64,000 nt of DNA from Chloroflexota bacterium. GTDB lineage: Bacteria; Chloroflexota; Anaerolineae; J102. Below the pieces are notes generated by a model. The model had not been told where the DNA came from. It did not search any database and saw only the letters and a program-made list of their open reading frames with translations. Positions 10,763 through 19,442 of this stretch are shown one piece after another. The position numbers and the translations under genes were made by a program. The DNA is taken from assembly GCA_029782215.1 (NCBI GenBank), contig JAKOVD010000024.1, forward strand, positions 1-64,000, given 5' to 3'. Each line of letters starts with the position of its first letter. The stretch's first letter is position 1.

Positions 10763-11188
10763 CTAAATCAGGTTCAGCCAGCCGATAAACGCCGCCGCCG
10801 GGGCAGGCGTGCTGGTCATGCTGGCGCGGAACACCAGGGCCGCCAGGAACAGGCAGGCGAAACCGTAGAGCATCTGCTCGCGCTCGCCGTCGATCTTGCC
10901 CTGTGAGAAGCTGTAGACGGCAGGCAAGGTGAGCACCGTGAGAAAGCCGTAGAGGAAGTGCATGCTGGGACGCCCCAACTCGGCAGCGCGGCCCAGGAGC
11001 AGCCACATGTAGATGCCGATGAAGGCCTGGGCGACCAGGAGCAGTTCGCCAACTACCAGGATGCCCAGGTAGTTGGAATCCATCGACTTTTTCTGTCGCC
11101 AACGCACCAGGCCCCAGATCCCGGCAATGACCATGAAGAGAAGGGCGGCATTGCCGATGCGGGCATGAATCTGTTCGATGGGCATCAT
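10763..11188 (-). CDS. Hypothetical four-helix membrane protein
   Basis: 141 residues with four hydrophobic segments: NAALLFMVIAGIWGLV (about 12-27), GILVVGELLLVAQAFIGIYMWLLL (about 42-65), MHFLYGFLTVLTLPAVYSF (about 76-94) and MLYGFACLFLAALVFRA (about 106-122). The start MMPIEQIHARIGN contains conserved-looking His and Arg residues in the N-terminal helix. The plan resembles small cytochrome-b561-like or DUF420-like membrane proteins, but I do not recognise a specific family. It lies 27 nt downstream of the metallopeptidase gene on the same strand and is probably cotranscribed. Confidence 0.7.
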   Translation of the reverse strand: MMPIEQIHARIGNAALLFMVIAGIWGLVRWRQKKSMDSNYLGILVVGELLLVAQAFIGIYMWLLLGRAAELGRPSMHFLYGFLTVLTLPAVYSFSQGKIDGEREQMLYGFACLFLAALVFRASMTSTPAPAAAFIGWLNLI

Positions 11189-11215
11189 ACACCTCGATGT
11201 GAAGGACTGTCTGAT

Positions 11216-11599
11216 TCAGTAACCTAGTTTGCGCAACTGCTCTTCGCCCATGCCGAAATGATGGCCGATCTCGTGCAGCACCGTGCGGCGCACTTGTTCC
11301 TCGATGGCAGCAGGCGTGTGGTGGATGTGCACCATGGGGTACATGAAGATGGTGATGCGGTCAGGTGTGACCATACCATAGTAGGTCGTGCGCTGCGTGA
11401 GCGGGATGCCTTCGTATAGCCCGTAGAGGGCGTCGCCAGGACCGAGGTCGGCAGCGCGGCGCTGGGCTGGGCTGGGATACTCGGCGACGGTGACCGCCAC
11501 GTTCTCCATCAGCTTCTCGATATCGGGCGGCAGCGTGGCCAGCGCCTCCTCGACAAGGACGGCGAACTCTTCAAGGGTGAGGGGATTGGCAGAGGGCAT
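11216..11599 (-). CDS. Small zincin-like metallopeptidase family protein
   Basis: The 127-residue protein carries a zinc-metallopeptidase motif near the C-terminus: RRTVLHEIGHHFGMGEEQLRKLGY, an HExxHHxGM arrangement typical of the possible zinc metallopeptidase family (PF06262 type). Upstream are EFAVLVEEALATLPPDIEKLMENVAVTV and GLYEGIPLTQRTTYYG, also standard for the family. These small proteins are widespread in Actinobacteria and Chloroflexota; substrates are unknown. An extended -10 lies upstream at 11646-11654. Confidence 0.88.
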   Translation of the reverse strand: MPSANPLTLEEFAVLVEEALATLPPDIEKLMENVAVTVAEYPSPAQRRAADLGPGDALYGLYEGIPLTQRTTYYGMVTPDRITIFMYPMVHIHHTPAAIEEQVRRTVLHEIGHHFGMGEEQLRKLGY

Positions 11600-11645
11600 G
11601 ATGCTCAGGGCGCAGGACAGACCGGGCGCAAGCAGGAATGCGGCG

Positions 11646-11654
11646 ATTATAGCA
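11646..11654 (-). promoter_or_regulatory. Extended -10 promoter for the metallopeptidase gene
   Basis: The minus strand reads TGC-TATAAT (11654-11646), a perfect -10 with a TGC extension. No convincing -35 is seen. It lies 47 bases before the start codon at 11599. Confidence 0.5.
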
Positions 11655-11724
11655 CACGGTTCGGCGTCTTCTGGTAAGCATGCGGCTCCGCGGCTCCGTA
11701 ACTGATCAGTTGCGGCTCCCGCGG

Positions 11725-11730
11725 TATAAT
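11725..11730 (+). promoter_or_regulatory. -10 element before the VOC protein gene
   Basis: TATAAT at 11725-11730 precedes the ATG at 11775 by about 45 nt. No matching -35 is apparent. Confidence 0.4.
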
Positions 11731-11774
11731 CAGCTTGGTCTGAGCTTGTCTACTTCTTTCCCTGGTGGTCCACC

Positions 11775-12140
11775 ATGACCGTCGCGCGCGATCCATCGCT
11801 GCAGTTTCTGTGGCTGGAGGTCACCGACCTCCGCCAGTCCATCGACTTCTACCGGGAGATACTGGGCCTGCCGGTGCAGGAGGATATTCCCGGCGCCGCC
11901 CCAGGCGCTTTCGCCATCGTGCACCTGGCCGACCACAAGATTTACCTGGCGCCGGGCGCCCCGCGCGGCATGGGCATGTACATCGCCATCGCCTTCCCCG
12001 ACATCGACGCCATCCACGCGCGCCTTGTCAAGCATGGGCTCAGCGTGCCGCCGCCGATCGATGAGGGCTGGGCGCGGTACATCAACCTCTTCGACCCCGA
12101 CCACTACCACCTGCTCCTGCTGCAGCCGAGCCAACCATGA
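11775..12140 (+). CDS. VOC-superfamily (glyoxalase/bleomycin-resistance-like) protein
   Basis: 121 residues with one complete VOC module: LQFLWLEVTDLRQSIDFYREILGLPVQED at the start and AFPDIDAIHARLVKHGL, YINLFDPDHYHLLLLQPSQ at the end. The fold uses paired beta-alpha-beta-beta-beta units and usually binds a divalent metal. Enzyme and resistance members cannot be told apart here. The ATGA overlap with the next gene (ATG 12137) suggests coupling to the secreted carboxypeptidase, although no functional link is obvious. Confidence 0.8.
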   Translation: MTVARDPSLQFLWLEVTDLRQSIDFYREILGLPVQEDIPGAAPGAFAIVHLADHKIYLAPGAPRGMGMYIAIAFPDIDAIHARLVKHGLSVPPPIDEGWARYINLFDPDHYHLLLLQPSQP

Positions 12141-13759
12141 ACCTGCCCAAACCACGACCTCGTCATTCCGCTCTGCTGCTGGGGCTGACGCTGTTCCTGG
12201 TCGGGGGGCTGCTGCCGCCAACGCCCCTGGCCGCCGACACGCCTCCCCGCCTCCTGGTCACCCTCCGCGCGCCAAACGTTGCAGCCCGCACTGCCCTGGC
12301 GGCCTCCGGCTACGACGTATGGAGCGCCAGCCTTGAAAGCATGACCCTGGCCGTGACACCCACCGATCTACGCCGTCTGCAGAGCCAGGGCTACCAGGTT
12401 GAACAGGTCGAGTCGCTGCCGCGGGCCTTCCCTCCGAACTACGCCGGCTACCATGACTATGCGGAAACGGTGGCGGAGCTGAAAGGCCTCAACGCCCAGT
12501 ATTGCGACCTCACCCACCTGCAAAGCATCGGCAAGTCGTTGGAAGGCCGCGACCTGTGGGCGCTCCGCATCACCGACCATCCCGACCAGGACGAGCCCGG
12601 CGAGAAGGCCATCCTGATCTACGCCGGCACCCATGCCCGCGAGCATCTCACGGTGGAACAAGCGCTGTACGTCGCCCATGACCTCCTGGACAACTACGGC
12701 CACGAGGGCGAGGCGACAAACCTGGTGAACCAGCGGGACATCTGGATCCTCCCCAACCTGAACCCGGATGGCAGCGAATATGATATCACCGCGGGATTTC
12801 CAGCTTATTGGCGCAAAAACCGCCGCAACAACGGCAACGGCACCTGGGGCGTCGATCTCAACCGCAACTTCGGGTACAAGTGGGGAGATAACAATGGCAG
12901 CAGCGGCCTGCCGGGCTCCGACACTTATCGCGGCCCGCAGCCCTTCTCAGAGCCGGAGAACCAGGCCCTGCGCGACTTCGTCATGGCCCATCCCGCCATC
13001 GACGTGACCATCTCGCTCCACACCTACGGCGAGCTCGTGCTCTACCCCTACGGCTACACCTATGATGATCTGCCGCCGGACATGAAGGCTGCCGACCTGG
13101 CCATCTTTCAGGCCCTGGCCGGGGCCATGGCCGCCCGCAACGGCTACACGGCCCAACAGGCGAGCGCTTTGTACATCACCAGTGGGGGCCATGATGACTG
13201 GTTCTACGGAATGCTGGGCATCTATGCCATGACCATGGAGATGTACTCCAAGTCCCCGAATCCTGGCTTCTACCCCCCTGACACCGCTATCGCGCCCCAG
13301 ACCAAGCGCAACCGCACCGCCCTGCGCTACGCCATCAGCATGGCGGATGATCCAGCCAAAAGCACCGGCCAGGGCCAGGACATGACGCCGCCGGCGGTCG
13401 CAATCCTTAGCCCGGGTGATGGCGCCGACGTGCCGGCGGCAACGCCCCTGGCCGTCACGGTCGCGGTCAGCGACACGGTGGGGGTGACGACGGTGGAGTA
13501 CCTGGTGGATGACCAGCCGGTCGCCGTCAGCACCACCCCTGACTTCGCCGCCGAGATCACCCTCACCACCGGCCAGCACGTGCTCAGGGCGCGTGCCTTT
13601 GACAGCGCCAACTGGCAGACGCTCTCGGATCCTGTGACCGTCCAGGCCGGGGTCCAGACGGCGACGCCCACGCCGACCGCTTCGCCCACGCCGTCTCTTA
13701 CCCCCACCCCCACGGCCACACCCATCCCCCAGCGCCTCTACCTGCCCCTGCTGCGCTGA
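12137..13759 (+). CDS. Exported M14-family zinc carboxypeptidase with Thr-Pro stalk
   Basis: The 540-residue protein starts with a signal peptide (basic region, then ALLLGLTLFLVGGLLPPTPLAA, cleavage likely after residue 32). The M14 domain follows a propeptide-like region. Zinc ligands are His166 and Glu169 in THAREH and His295 in SLHTYGE; the catalytic Glu is near 368 in YAMTMEMYS. YHDYAETVAELKGL, NLNPDGSEYD and WRKNRRNN are further M14 blocks. A Big/Ig-like domain spans about 415-505, then a Thr-Pro-rich stalk, and the protein ends RLYLPLLR. It probably degrades peptides outside the cell. The stalk and end recall a surface-anchoring tail. Confidence 0.9.
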   Translation: MNLPKPRPRHSALLLGLTLFLVGGLLPPTPLAADTPPRLLVTLRAPNVAARTALAASGYDVWSASLESMTLAVTPTDLRRLQSQGYQVEQVESLPRAFPPNYAGYHDYAETVAELKGLNAQYCDLTHLQSIGKSLEGRDLWALRITDHPDQDEPGEKAILIYAGTHAREHLTVEQALYVAHDLLDNYGHEGEATNLVNQRDIWILPNLNPDGSEYDITAGFPAYWRKNRRNNGNGTWGVDLNRNFGYKWGDNNGSSGLPGSDTYRGPQPFSEPENQALRDFVMAHPAIDVTISLHTYGELVLYPYGYTYDDLPPDMKAADLAIFQALAGAMAARNGYTAQQASALYITSGGHDDWFYGMLGIYAMTMEMYSKSPNPGFYPPDTAIAPQTKRNRTALRYAISMADDPAKSTGQGQDMTPPAVAILSPGDGADVPAATPLAVTVAVSDTVGVTTVEYLVDDQPVAVSTTPDFAAEITLTTGQHVLRARAFDSANWQTLSDPVTVQAGVQTATPTPTASPTPSLTPTPTATPIPQRLYLPLLR

Positions 13760-13766
13760 CGCCGTG

Positions 13767-13843
13767 CGCAGTACGCCTTACGTCTTACGCAGTACGGAGT
13801 ACGTGTTGCGCGTTCCGTGTTGCGTGTTCCGTGTTGCGTGTCA
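13767..13843 (+). repeat. Array of eleven CG-initiated heptanucleotides
   Basis: The gap after the carboxypeptidase gene contains eleven consecutive 7-nt units, each starting with CG: CGCAGTA, CGCCTTA, CGTCTTA, CGCAGTA, CGGAGTA, CGTGTTG, CGCGTTC, CGTGTTG, CGTGTTC, CGTGTTG, CGTGTCA. Units differ but the period is strict over 77 bp. CGCAGTA also occurs in the array at 21435-21476. Confidence 0.75.
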
Positions 13844-13965
13844 TCCGTCCTCGGCCCTCGCGCCTTTTTCGCTATACGAACGTCATAGTGAGTAGACGGC
13901 ACCAGCGACGACGCCGTCTTTAGGGTCGCGATCTTGCGCCAATGGAGCACCCAAGGAGGTGTGTC

Positions 13966-16900
13966 ATGAAGGCGACCTGGAGCTCCGGTCTTGTTGTGGC
14001 CCTGGCGGTCATCATCGCCATCTCGGGAGAAAGCCGCGCCGCACCGGTGGCGCCGCCTCTTGGGACTCCGGCCGCGGCGCTGCTCGGGGGAACGTGGCGC
14101 AGCGCCGGGCCGCTTGACGGCCTGGGGCATCCGGTGCACGTGGCCGCTGTGGCTGCCTCGCCCCTCTACGATGAGGATGCGACGCTGTTTGCCGCCGGCA
14201 ATGCCACGACCGGCAGTGACACCTACGGCAGCATCTATCGTTCGACAGATGAGGGGCAGACCTGGCAGGAAGTCTTCCACCCGGCCCCTCCGAATCCCTA
14301 CTCTGGAGGCTGGTTTCGCCAGGTCGCCGTGGCGGCAGCAGCGGCAAGTCCGGCCACGGTGGTGTTCGCCAACTACAACGGCAACCTGTCACCCACGGCT
14401 GCCATGTCTGGCCAGGCCGTGCATCGCGCCGGCCCTGAGGCGCCCTACGGGTCTCTCTACAAGTCGACCGATCGCGGCGCAACATGGACAACTCCACTCA
14501 GCGGGATGTGGGTGGGGCCTTTTGCGGTTTCGCCTGCCTTTCCCTCCGACCAGACCCTGTTTGTCGTGACCACCGACGGGCTGCTTAAGACCACGGATGG
14601 CGGCGCCACCTGGGCGCCCCAGGGTTTTCCCAACCGGGCCCAACCGCTTGAAGTCGCGCAACTGGCCCTCTCCCCTGGCTACGCCAGCGATCAGACCCTC
14701 TATGCGGCAGGGACCGGCTCCACCTACCGCAGCACGGACGGCGGCAGCACCTGGCAGCCCGTTGGCGGCCCTACCCCCTCCTATGGGCTGGCTGTGTCGC
14801 CTGCTTTCGCCAGCGATGGGCGCTTGTGGACGAGCTACCGCCTGATCGAAGGCAGCGGCGATGGCACACCCGACAGCGGCGTGGTTCGCTACGGCGGCAG
14901 CGGCGACGCCTGGACCCTGGCCAATACAGGACTCCCCGGCGTCTACGAGCCCAATCCCCGTCCCTTGGCACCCTCTCCGAAGATAACGAGCGACGGCACC
15001 TTGTTCACGGCGCTGTCGGGCCCGCTGACCAGTTGGGGCCAGCACAGCCTCTTCCGCACTTACAACGAGGGCGACACCTGGATCGACTTGGGTCCGGCGC
15101 CGGGCAATCCCGATACTTTCGGGTTGGCCGTCACCAGCGCGGAGGACGAGGGCCTGTGGGCGCACCTGGCGACTGACGCCGGCGTCTGGTCCTACGGCGG
15201 CGCCTGTGAGGAGCGCCTTGTCAACGGCGGCTTCGAGACCGATGCGGCGTGGGAGATGCCGCTGACGCCGCGACCGGCTGCCTATAGCACGGAGGTCGTC
15301 TACAGCGGCCAGCGCAGCCTGCGCACTGGCATCACCAGCGACGACGACGTTTACAGCTATTCCTCGGCCAGGCAGACGATCACCGTGCCTGCGGGCGTTA
15401 CGAGCGCCACCCTGGCTTTCCGCTGGTATCCCCAGTCGGAAGAGGACGCCCTGGCCGCAGACGCCATGAGACCCAGCGCCAGCACGCTGAGGGCGGCGGC
15501 CACAGGTAGCCCGCTCGCAGATTCTGCCAATGACGCCCAATATGCGCTCATTCTGGATGAGGAGGACGAGGTGTTGAGCACCTTGATGTGGGCGCGCAGT
15601 GACGCCCGCACCTGGTTCCAGGCCGCCTTCGACCTGAAGTCCTTCTCTGGCCGCACGATCCAGGTCCAACTGGGCGTCCTCAACAACGGCGATGGGCGCA
15701 AGACGGCCATGTTTGTCGACGAGGCTTCCCTCGTCGTCTGCTGGCCGGCAGGCTGGGGCGATCGCGCCTATCTTCCCATGCTGATGCGGGATTTCGTGCT
15801 GGTACGCCCAACCGACACGCCGACGGTGACGCCGACCCCAACCCGCACGCCAACGGCCACGCTCACGCCGACGCCGACCCCAACCCGCACCGCCACCCCC
15901 ACCAGGACCCCGACGTCCGCACCGCTGCCGCCCCCCGTCTGCTACGAAGGCATCCACAACGGCGGCTTTGAGACGAATAGCGACTGGAAGATCAAGGACA
16001 ACCCCGTATGGGCGGGCTATGTCACCTCGCCCAAGCACAGCGGCGCCCACGCCATGCGCACCGGCATTGCGCCGGGAGGCGCCAACGTGCGCAGCTACTC
16101 GCCCATCGAACAGGACATTACCCTGCCGGCGGGTCTGGTTTCGGCGCAGCTCCGGTTCTGGCGCTACCGTCTGTGGGGCGATGGCTCCGTGCTGGCCTCC
16201 AGCGCCGCGCCGCCTCGGCTTGAGGACCTTCCGCGCACCGCGGCCGGGCTGCCGGAGATGGCGTTCGACACCGACTTCTTCTACGTCATCGCCATCCATG
16301 ACGATGACACCCTGACATGGCTGCTGGTCGAACGCGTGAACGACCCGGCCTGGCGGCCGGCGACCCTCGACATGGGCAGCCTGGTGGGCGAGCACGTCCG
16401 CCTGCAGTTCGGCACCTACAACTCGGGCGCCGGCGGCAAGAGCACCACCTACCTGGACGATGTCGCCCTGACCCTGTGCGCGCCGCATGGGGCCCTCGTC
16501 CTGCCCGAAGGTTGGGCCCGCCGCGTCATTGGCAGACCGGACAGCGCCACCCTCTATGCCGATGCCGGCGGCGTGCTCTATCGCTCCGATGACAGCGGCA
16601 GCCATTGGAGCCTTTCCGGCGCCATTTCACCGGCTCACGCCGTACTCACCGACAACGCCAACACGCTGGTGGCAGGCGACGGCTATGCCTGCTACATGGG
16701 CGGGCCGCACGTACCGATGCGCCGCACCACCAACGGCGGCGCATCCTGGCAAACACTGGCCGCGGGTGAGGACCTCAGGCCCCTGGCTGCGCATTCCGAC
16801 CAACCCTGGTTGTATGCCGCCGGGTGCAATGGCCCCTACCGCAGCACCGATCGCGGAAGCACCTGGCTGTATCAACCCGACCCGATCTTTTCACTATACG

Positions 16901-17433
16901 ATGTCAAGCACATTGCTCCGGCTGACGTGGGCTGGACAACGCTCTGGGCAAGTGGCGTCAGTGAAGGCGGCGGAGGAGGCGTCTTTGTCAGTCGGAACGG
17001 CGGTGACACCTGGAGCCCATCTCTGCCCTGGCTTCCCGAAGCGGGTTGGATCGGCGGCCTCCGCACCGGTCGCTTTGCGCCGGGCTACGTCTATGCCGCC
17101 TCCGTCTATGATTTCCACCTCACCGGCAGCGATGGCGCCGCATGGGTCACCAATTCCGTAGGGCTGGAGGATGTGATCGATGTTCATCACATCACTGGCC
17201 GCAGCTACGGGCTCTTTGACATCGCTGAGGATCCTGCCGGCCCCGGACACCGTCTGTACCTGGGCAGTGTACGCGGTCTCTACACCCGCGACCCGACCAC
17301 CCTGGGATGGCACAAGGTTGCCGGTCAACCCTATGACGACTGGGAAGTGCCTGACTTACTGCTCTTGGATTCGGCGCCAGAAACACTGTACGTAACCAAC
17401 GATCACGGCGTGTTCCTGTATCATCTGCCATAG
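13966..17433 (+). CDS. Exported Asp-box (BNR) beta-propeller protein with Thr-Pro linker
   Basis: 1,155 residues from ATG 13966, chosen because AAGGAGG (13952-13958) is correctly spaced and a signal peptide follows (ending about ISGESRA). Asp-box repeats of the S/T-x-D-x-G-x-T-W type appear in two groups: STDEGQTW, STDRGATW, TTDGGATW, STDGGSTW in the first 270 residues and SDDSGSHW, TTNGGASW, STDRGSTW, SRNGGDTW in the last 310. Between them are two similar CBM-like jelly-roll regions (VNGGFETDAAWEM and IHNGGFETNSDWKI) separated by AYLPMLMRDF and a Thr-Pro linker (about 615-655). Such propellers resemble sialidases or Vps10-like folds, but no sialidase catalytic set is evident, so the role is unknown; surface binding is plausible. 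Confidence 0.85.
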   Translation: MKATWSSGLVVALAVIIAISGESRAAPVAPPLGTPAAALLGGTWRSAGPLDGLGHPVHVAAVAASPLYDEDATLFAAGNATTGSDTYGSIYRSTDEGQTWQEVFHPAPPNPYSGGWFRQVAVAAAAASPATVVFANYNGNLSPTAAMSGQAVHRAGPEAPYGSLYKSTDRGATWTTPLSGMWVGPFAVSPAFPSDQTLFVVTTDGLLKTTDGGATWAPQGFPNRAQPLEVAQLALSPGYASDQTLYAAGTGSTYRSTDGGSTWQPVGGPTPSYGLAVSPAFASDGRLWTSYRLIEGSGDGTPDSGVVRYGGSGDAWTLANTGLPGVYEPNPRPLAPSPKITSDGTLFTALSGPLTSWGQHSLFRTYNEGDTWIDLGPAPGNPDTFGLAVTSAEDEGLWAHLATDAGVWSYGGACEERLVNGGFETDAAWEMPLTPRPAAYSTEVVYSGQRSLRTGITSDDDVYSYSSARQTITVPAGVTSATLAFRWYPQSEEDALAADAMRPSASTLRAAATGSPLADSANDAQYALILDEEDEVLSTLMWARSDARTWFQAAFDLKSFSGRTIQVQLGVLNNGDGRKTAMFVDEASLVVCWPAGWGDRAYLPMLMRDFVLVRPTDTPTVTPTPTRTPTATLTPTPTPTRTATPTRTPTSAPLPPPVCYEGIHNGGFETNSDWKIKDNPVWAGYVTSPKHSGAHAMRTGIAPGGANVRSYSPIEQDITLPAGLVSAQLRFWRYRLWGDGSVLASSAAPPRLEDLPRTAAGLPEMAFDTDFFYVIAIHDDDTLTWLLVERVNDPAWRPATLDMGSLVGEHVRLQFGTYNSGAGGKSTTYLDDVALTLCAPHGALVLPEGWARRVIGRPDSATLYADAGGVLYRSDDSGSHWSLSGAISPAHAVLTDNANTLVAGDGYACYMGGPHVPMRRTTNGGASWQTLAAGEDLRPLAAHSDQPWLYAAGCNGPYRSTDRGSTWLYQPDPIFSLYDVKHIAPADVGWTTLWASGVSEGGGGGVFVSRNGGDTWSPSLPWLPEAGWIGGLRTGRFAPGYVYAASVYDFHLTGSDGAAWVTNSVGLEDVIDVHHITGRSYGLFDIAEDPAGPGHRLYLGSVRGLYTRDPTTLGWHKVAGQPYDDWEVPDLLLLDSAPETLYVTNDHGVFLYHLP

Positions 17434-17476
17434 AGCACCCAGGACCGGAATCCAGCCATCCCTTCGACATCTGCGC

Positions 17477-18169
17477 ATGACACTGAAGGAAGCGGCCCTG
17501 CCGCTCGTTCGCCTTATGCTCACCTACCCGCCGCTGCGCACACGCTGGGCCCGACGGGAGATCGAGGCTTGGGAGCGCAGCGGTCGCCCGGCGCCGCCTC
17601 CGGACTTTTTCAAGCAGCAAGTGCTTGTTGACATCGCCCGGCGTTACAGGCTGACGGTCCTGGTCGAAACAGGCACCTCTCGCGGCGACATGATCGCGGC
17701 CGTGCTCGATGAGTTCGAGCGCATCTACTCCATCGAGTTGGGCGTCGATCTCTACGAAAAGGCCAGGAAACGCTTCCGGGGCAAAGCGAACGTCCGCCTG
17801 CTCTGCGGCGACAGCGGCATCCTTGTTGGTGAGGTGATGCCGTTGCTCGACCGCCCGGCCCTGTTCTGGCTGGACGGGCACTATTCCGGGGGAAAGACCG
17901 CCCTGGGCGAGCAGGAGACGCCGGTTCTGCAGGAGTTGGAGCACATCCTGGAGGCGCCTGACATCGGGCATGTGCTGATCATCGACGACGCCAGGTTCTT
18001 TGGCAGGGCGTCTTCCTATCCGACCCTGGAGACGGTGCGATCCGTCGTTGGCGCCCGCTGGCCGGACGCGCACTTCAGCGTCGAAAACGACAGCATCCGC
18101 ATCGTGCCGGCGCGGTATGCGGAACAAGACAGGGTCGCGCCACAGGGCGGCGCCCTGCGACCCGCCTAA
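17477..18169 (+). CDS. SAM-dependent methyltransferase-like protein
   Basis: 230 residues. The nucleotide-binding start is LTVLVETGTSRGDMIAAVLDEFERIYSIELGVDLYEKARKRF (about 55-97), followed by NVRLLCGDSG and ALFWLDGHYSGG, then HVLIIDDARFF. This is the class I Rossmann methyltransferase arrangement seen in Methyltransf_24-like enzymes, which often act on sugars or surface glycans. The substrate is not evident. Its stop overlaps by four bases the stop of the convergent glycosyltransferase gene. Confidence 0.7.
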   Translation: MTLKEAALPLVRLMLTYPPLRTRWARREIEAWERSGRPAPPPDFFKQQVLVDIARRYRLTVLVETGTSRGDMIAAVLDEFERIYSIELGVDLYEKARKRFRGKANVRLLCGDSGILVGEVMPLLDRPALFWLDGHYSGGKTALGEQETPVLQELEHILEAPDIGHVLIIDDARFFGRASSYPTLETVRSVVGARWPDAHFSVENDSIRIVPARYAEQDRVAPQGGALRPA

Positions 18170-19290
18170 AGACCATCTCCGCTGGCAGGCCTGGCCATCG
18201 CCCGGTAGACATCTGAAGTCTCACGAGCGATGCGTTCCTGCGTGTAGTGCTCGAGCACACGGGCGCGGCCGCGGCCAGCCAGGCTCTCGCGCAGCGCCTG
18301 GTCGTGCTGGAGCTTTCGCAGACAGGCAGCCAGGCCGGCGGCATCGCCCTCGGGGAAGATGAGACCGGCATCGCCAAGCACAAAAGGAATCTCGCCGCTG
18401 CTGGAGCCAACCACGGGGACGCCGCAGGCCATGGCCTCGACCAGGACCCGGCCAAACTGTTCCATCCAGTTAGGCCGCGTGCGCGAGGGCAGGACAAAGG
18501 CGTCAAGGCTCTGGTAGAAACCCGGCATCTGCGTGGAGGGGATCTTCGCCTGCCAGGTGACACGTGCGCCGATGCCCAGCCCCTGGGCCAGGTTTTGCAG
18601 CTCGGTGAGCTGGGCGCCGCTGCCGGCCAACTGCAGGCGCCAATCGTCCTCCAACTGGATGCATGCCTGCAGCAGGGTATCGAGCCCTTTCTCCGGCACC
18701 AGGCCGCCGGCATAGCCGATGGTGAATGGGCGGCCGGCAGGCCGGGGCAGCGCCGGCAGTGTGAACAACTGGGGATCGATGCCGAACTGGGGAATCACGG
18801 TGACGGGACCGGCAAAACCTTTGGCGCGCAGGACCTGGGCGGCGGCATGGTTGCCGGCAATGGCGTGGGCGGCATGGGCGAAATTGAAACGCTCCCAGGC
18901 GCGGAAGGGCAGGGGATAGCGGCGGTTCAGGTTCTGCCAGGTAAAGAAACAGGCGGCAATGCCCAGGCGGCGGGCAAGCCCCATGGCATGGCGCGTGGCA
19001 AAGTTGTAGGGTTCCTCGTCGATGTGGAACACATCGGGTCGCAGACGCCGCAGCTCCGCCCCCAGACGAGGATAGAAGTGCAGGTGGAAGCGGCCGTTGA
19101 AGGCCACGGGCGTCGCCTGCAGGGTGTACCCGGCGGTGAAGGCCCGTTCCAGGACCTGCTCCCCGCGGCTGTCGCGCCAGCTCGGCGGCACCAGGACCGT
19201 CAGCTCTATCCCCGGCAGCCTCGCCAGCTCCTCCAGTTTGCGTTGATAGGCGCCCACCACACAGGCTTTGGACAGCATCACGACGTGCAT
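18166..19290 (-). CDS. Group 1 (GT4-family) glycosyltransferase
   Basis: The 374-residue protein has the GT-B plan: an N-terminal acceptor domain (MHVVMLSKACVVGAYQRKLEELARLPGIELTVLVPPSW) and a donor-binding domain with FTIGYAGGLVPEKGLDTLLQA, WRLQLAGSGAQ and the EX7E-type region PNWMEQFGRVLVEAMACGVPVVGSSSGEIPFVLGDAGLIFPEGD. It transfers a nucleotide-activated sugar, probably for exopolysaccharide or glycolipid, and keeps configuration as GT4 enzymes do. A promoter (TTGTCC-17-TAGAAT) lies directly upstream at 19297-19325. Confidence 0.9.
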   Translation of the reverse strand: MHVVMLSKACVVGAYQRKLEELARLPGIELTVLVPPSWRDSRGEQVLERAFTAGYTLQATPVAFNGRFHLHFYPRLGAELRRLRPDVFHIDEEPYNFATRHAMGLARRLGIAACFFTWQNLNRRYPLPFRAWERFNFAHAAHAIAGNHAAAQVLRAKGFAGPVTVIPQFGIDPQLFTLPALPRPAGRPFTIGYAGGLVPEKGLDTLLQACIQLEDDWRLQLAGSGAQLTELQNLAQGLGIGARVTWQAKIPSTQMPGFYQSLDAFVLPSRTRPNWMEQFGRVLVEAMACGVPVVGSSSGEIPFVLGDAGLIFPEGDAAGLAACLRKLQHDQALRESLAGRGRARVLEHYTQERIARETSDVYRAMARPASGDGL

Positions 19291-19296
19291 GGCGAG

Positions 19297-19325
19297 ATTC
19301 TAGACCTGAGAGGGGGCATGGACAA
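19297..19325 (-). promoter_or_regulatory. Promoter of the GT4 gene
   Basis: On the minus strand TTGTCC (19325-19320) and TAGAAT (19302-19297) are 17 bp apart, and the ATG at 19290 starts six bases later. The transcript would be nearly leaderless. Confidence 0.5.
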
Positions 19326-19358
19326 ACTGATAAGCCTATCCCACATGCTGGCCGCGTT

Positions 19359-19386
19359 TTGACTTTCTCTCTACTTTACTTAAAAT
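19359..19386 (+). promoter_or_regulatory. efp promoter
   Basis: TTGACT (19359-19364) and TAAAAT (19381-19386) are 16 bp apart and lie about 57 nt before the efp start. AAGGAG (19427-19432) is the ribosome site. Confidence 0.6.
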
Positions 19387-19442
19387 GCGGAGTGGCCGTG
19401 CCCTACCGGGCGCGGTCTATTTCTGCAAGGAGTACGTTTGTT

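Noticed and set aside
10725..11192. Alternative 155-codon minus-strand frame
   Set aside because: It overlaps the four-helix membrane protein in another frame and lacks its regular hydrophobic segments.
12137..13759. Glycosaminoglycan or sialidase activity for the exported proteins
   Set aside because: The carboxypeptidase has clear M14 ligands, and the Asp-box protein has no evident glycosidase catalytic set.
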